From contig SVOQ01000008.1 of NCBI GenBank assembly GCA_015066345.1, positions 1 through 64,000 on the forward strand: 64,000 nt of DNA, read 5' to 3'. Below the pieces are notes generated by a model. It was given only the letters and a program-made list of their open reading frames with translations, did not search any database and was not told the origin of the DNA. Made by a program: the position numbers and the translations under genes. The stretch is from Oscillospiraceae bacterium (GTDB lineage: Bacteria; Bacillota; Clostridia; Oscillospirales; Acutalibacteraceae). Shown piece by piece: positions 63,482-64,000 of the stretch (the first letter of the stretch is position 1; every line of letters starts with the position of its first letter).

Positions 63482-64000
63482 TTACCTCTCAAAGAAGAAC
63501 ATTTTTATACAGGAATATGGAGAGTATAAAAATGACTTCATTGCGTGTTTTATGAAACTACCGTACTTTTTGAGGCGAATTTCGGCAAAGGCAATTACTG
63601 CACAATGACGCATTTTTATGTAACGTATGGTTTTTTTGTCCAATTTATCAAAAAAGCCTTTTTTGTATTCATAAAGATTATTTTCACCTATGATTTTACC
63701 CTCACCGCTTGATAAACCGCATTCGCCCGTATGGACATATGCTTTAATATCACAACCGGGCAAATAGCCAAACTTACCTTTTTGGTTTATAGCCCTTTGC
63801 ATAAGATAAAATTCATCACCCACATTTATGGGAGCAAAGCCTTCTATTTTTTTAAGGTACTCACGCTTAAACATCATAGCATCCGTACCCGTAAGATGAT
63901 ACTTAAGGTGATACTTAAAAAGTGATTCGTAAGATGTGTCCTTAATAAATCCTCTCACCCTTTTCCTTATGAGAACACCTTTTTCGTTATATAAATCAAG
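63482..64000 (-). CDS. Glycosyltransferase (family 2 type), cut by window edge
   Basis: The open frame enters from beyond position 64000, so only the last 172 residues are here. KRKRVRG-like basic residues lead to TGTDAMMFKREYLKKIEGF and GDEFYLMQRAI, the acceptor-side region of family 2 glycosyltransferases. GCDIKAYVHTGECGLSSGE follows, and a C-terminal basic helix ends it. The N-terminal nucleotide-binding part is outside the window. It is 4 bases from the pyruvyltransferase fusion gene. Confidence 0.75.
   Translation of the reverse strand, partial: LDLYNEKGVLIRKRVRGFIKDTSYESLFKYHLKYHLTGTDAMMFKREYLKKIEGFAPINVGDEFYLMQRAINQKGKFGYLPGCDIKAYVHTGECGLSSGEGKIIGENNLYEYKKGFFDKLDKKTIRYIKMRHCAVIAFAEIRLKKYGSFIKHAMKSFLYSPYSCIKMFFFER

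Noticed and set aside
43517..64000. Prophage or genomic island boundary near the capsule cluster
   Set aside because: No integrase, transposase, direct-repeat attachment site or tRNA target is visible in this part.

Overview
The window looks like a chromosomal piece of a low-to-mid GC Clostridia-type Firmicute, probably a gut Oscillospiraceae/Ruminococcaceae-like bacterium. The grounds are strong AGGAGG ribosome sites, many near-consensus sigma-A promoters, a 58-residue S21, DUF896 and YqeG proteins, a FakA/FakB pair, the rpsO-pnp order, intracellular-type glycosidases (GH38-like, GH92, GHL6-like) and Firmicutes-style hairpin-rich intergenic repeats. The taxon is an inference from gene content. 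No phage, transposase, CRISPR array or rRNA is seen.

Layout. 1-200: the end of a hairpin-rich repeat and a tRNA-Leu(GAG). 0.27-3.7 kb: a PHP phosphoesterase and, divergently, a GH38-like glycosidase. 3.85-7.6 kb: a three-gene operon of an epimerase-like/LicD fusion, a 2-hydroxyacid dehydrogenase and an IspD/TarI-type cytidylyltransferase, which reads as a pathway that makes a CDP-activated small molecule and transfers its phospho-group to a glycan. 7.6-13.2 kb: acyltransferase, GHL6-like glycosidase, metallophosphoesterase, alkaline phosphatase. 13.4-18.6 kb: fatty-acid kinase genes fakB-fakA, a PlsC-like acyltransferase, an alpha/beta hydrolase and two tandem paralogous membrane proteins. 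18.6-24.7 kb: GH92 mannosidase, DUF896, GNAT, Gfo/Idh/MocA and an FGGY sugar kinase. 24.7-30.9 kb: uracil-DNA glycosylase, M24 peptidase, YqeG, rpsU and a heterodimeric ABC exporter.

31-39.5 kb holds the most puzzling block. A leftward operon encodes two diverged SCP2-like paralogs at its ends, with a class-III aminotransferase and a split transketolase between them. A divergent rightward unit encodes a second class-III aminotransferase and a double-domain class-II aldolase. Structured repeats, one with 27-bp terminal inverted repeats, sit between genes of the leftward operon. The reactions (ketol transfer, transamination, aldol cleavage or formation, possible lipid binding) suggest one pathway with an unknown substrate.

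39.5-45.9 kb: rpsO, pnp, an SPFH protein and two paralogous polytopic membrane proteins. 45.9-49.3 kb: a short MetH and a Gfo/Idh/MocA oxidoreductase. 49.4-64.0 kb: a leftward capsule/exopolysaccharide cluster running off the right edge, with UDP-ManNAcA genes (WecB, WecC), UDP-L-FucNAc genes (CapE, CapF, CapG), flippase, polymerase, four glycosyltransferases (one cut by the window end) and a pyruvyltransferase/FrhB-like fusion protein.
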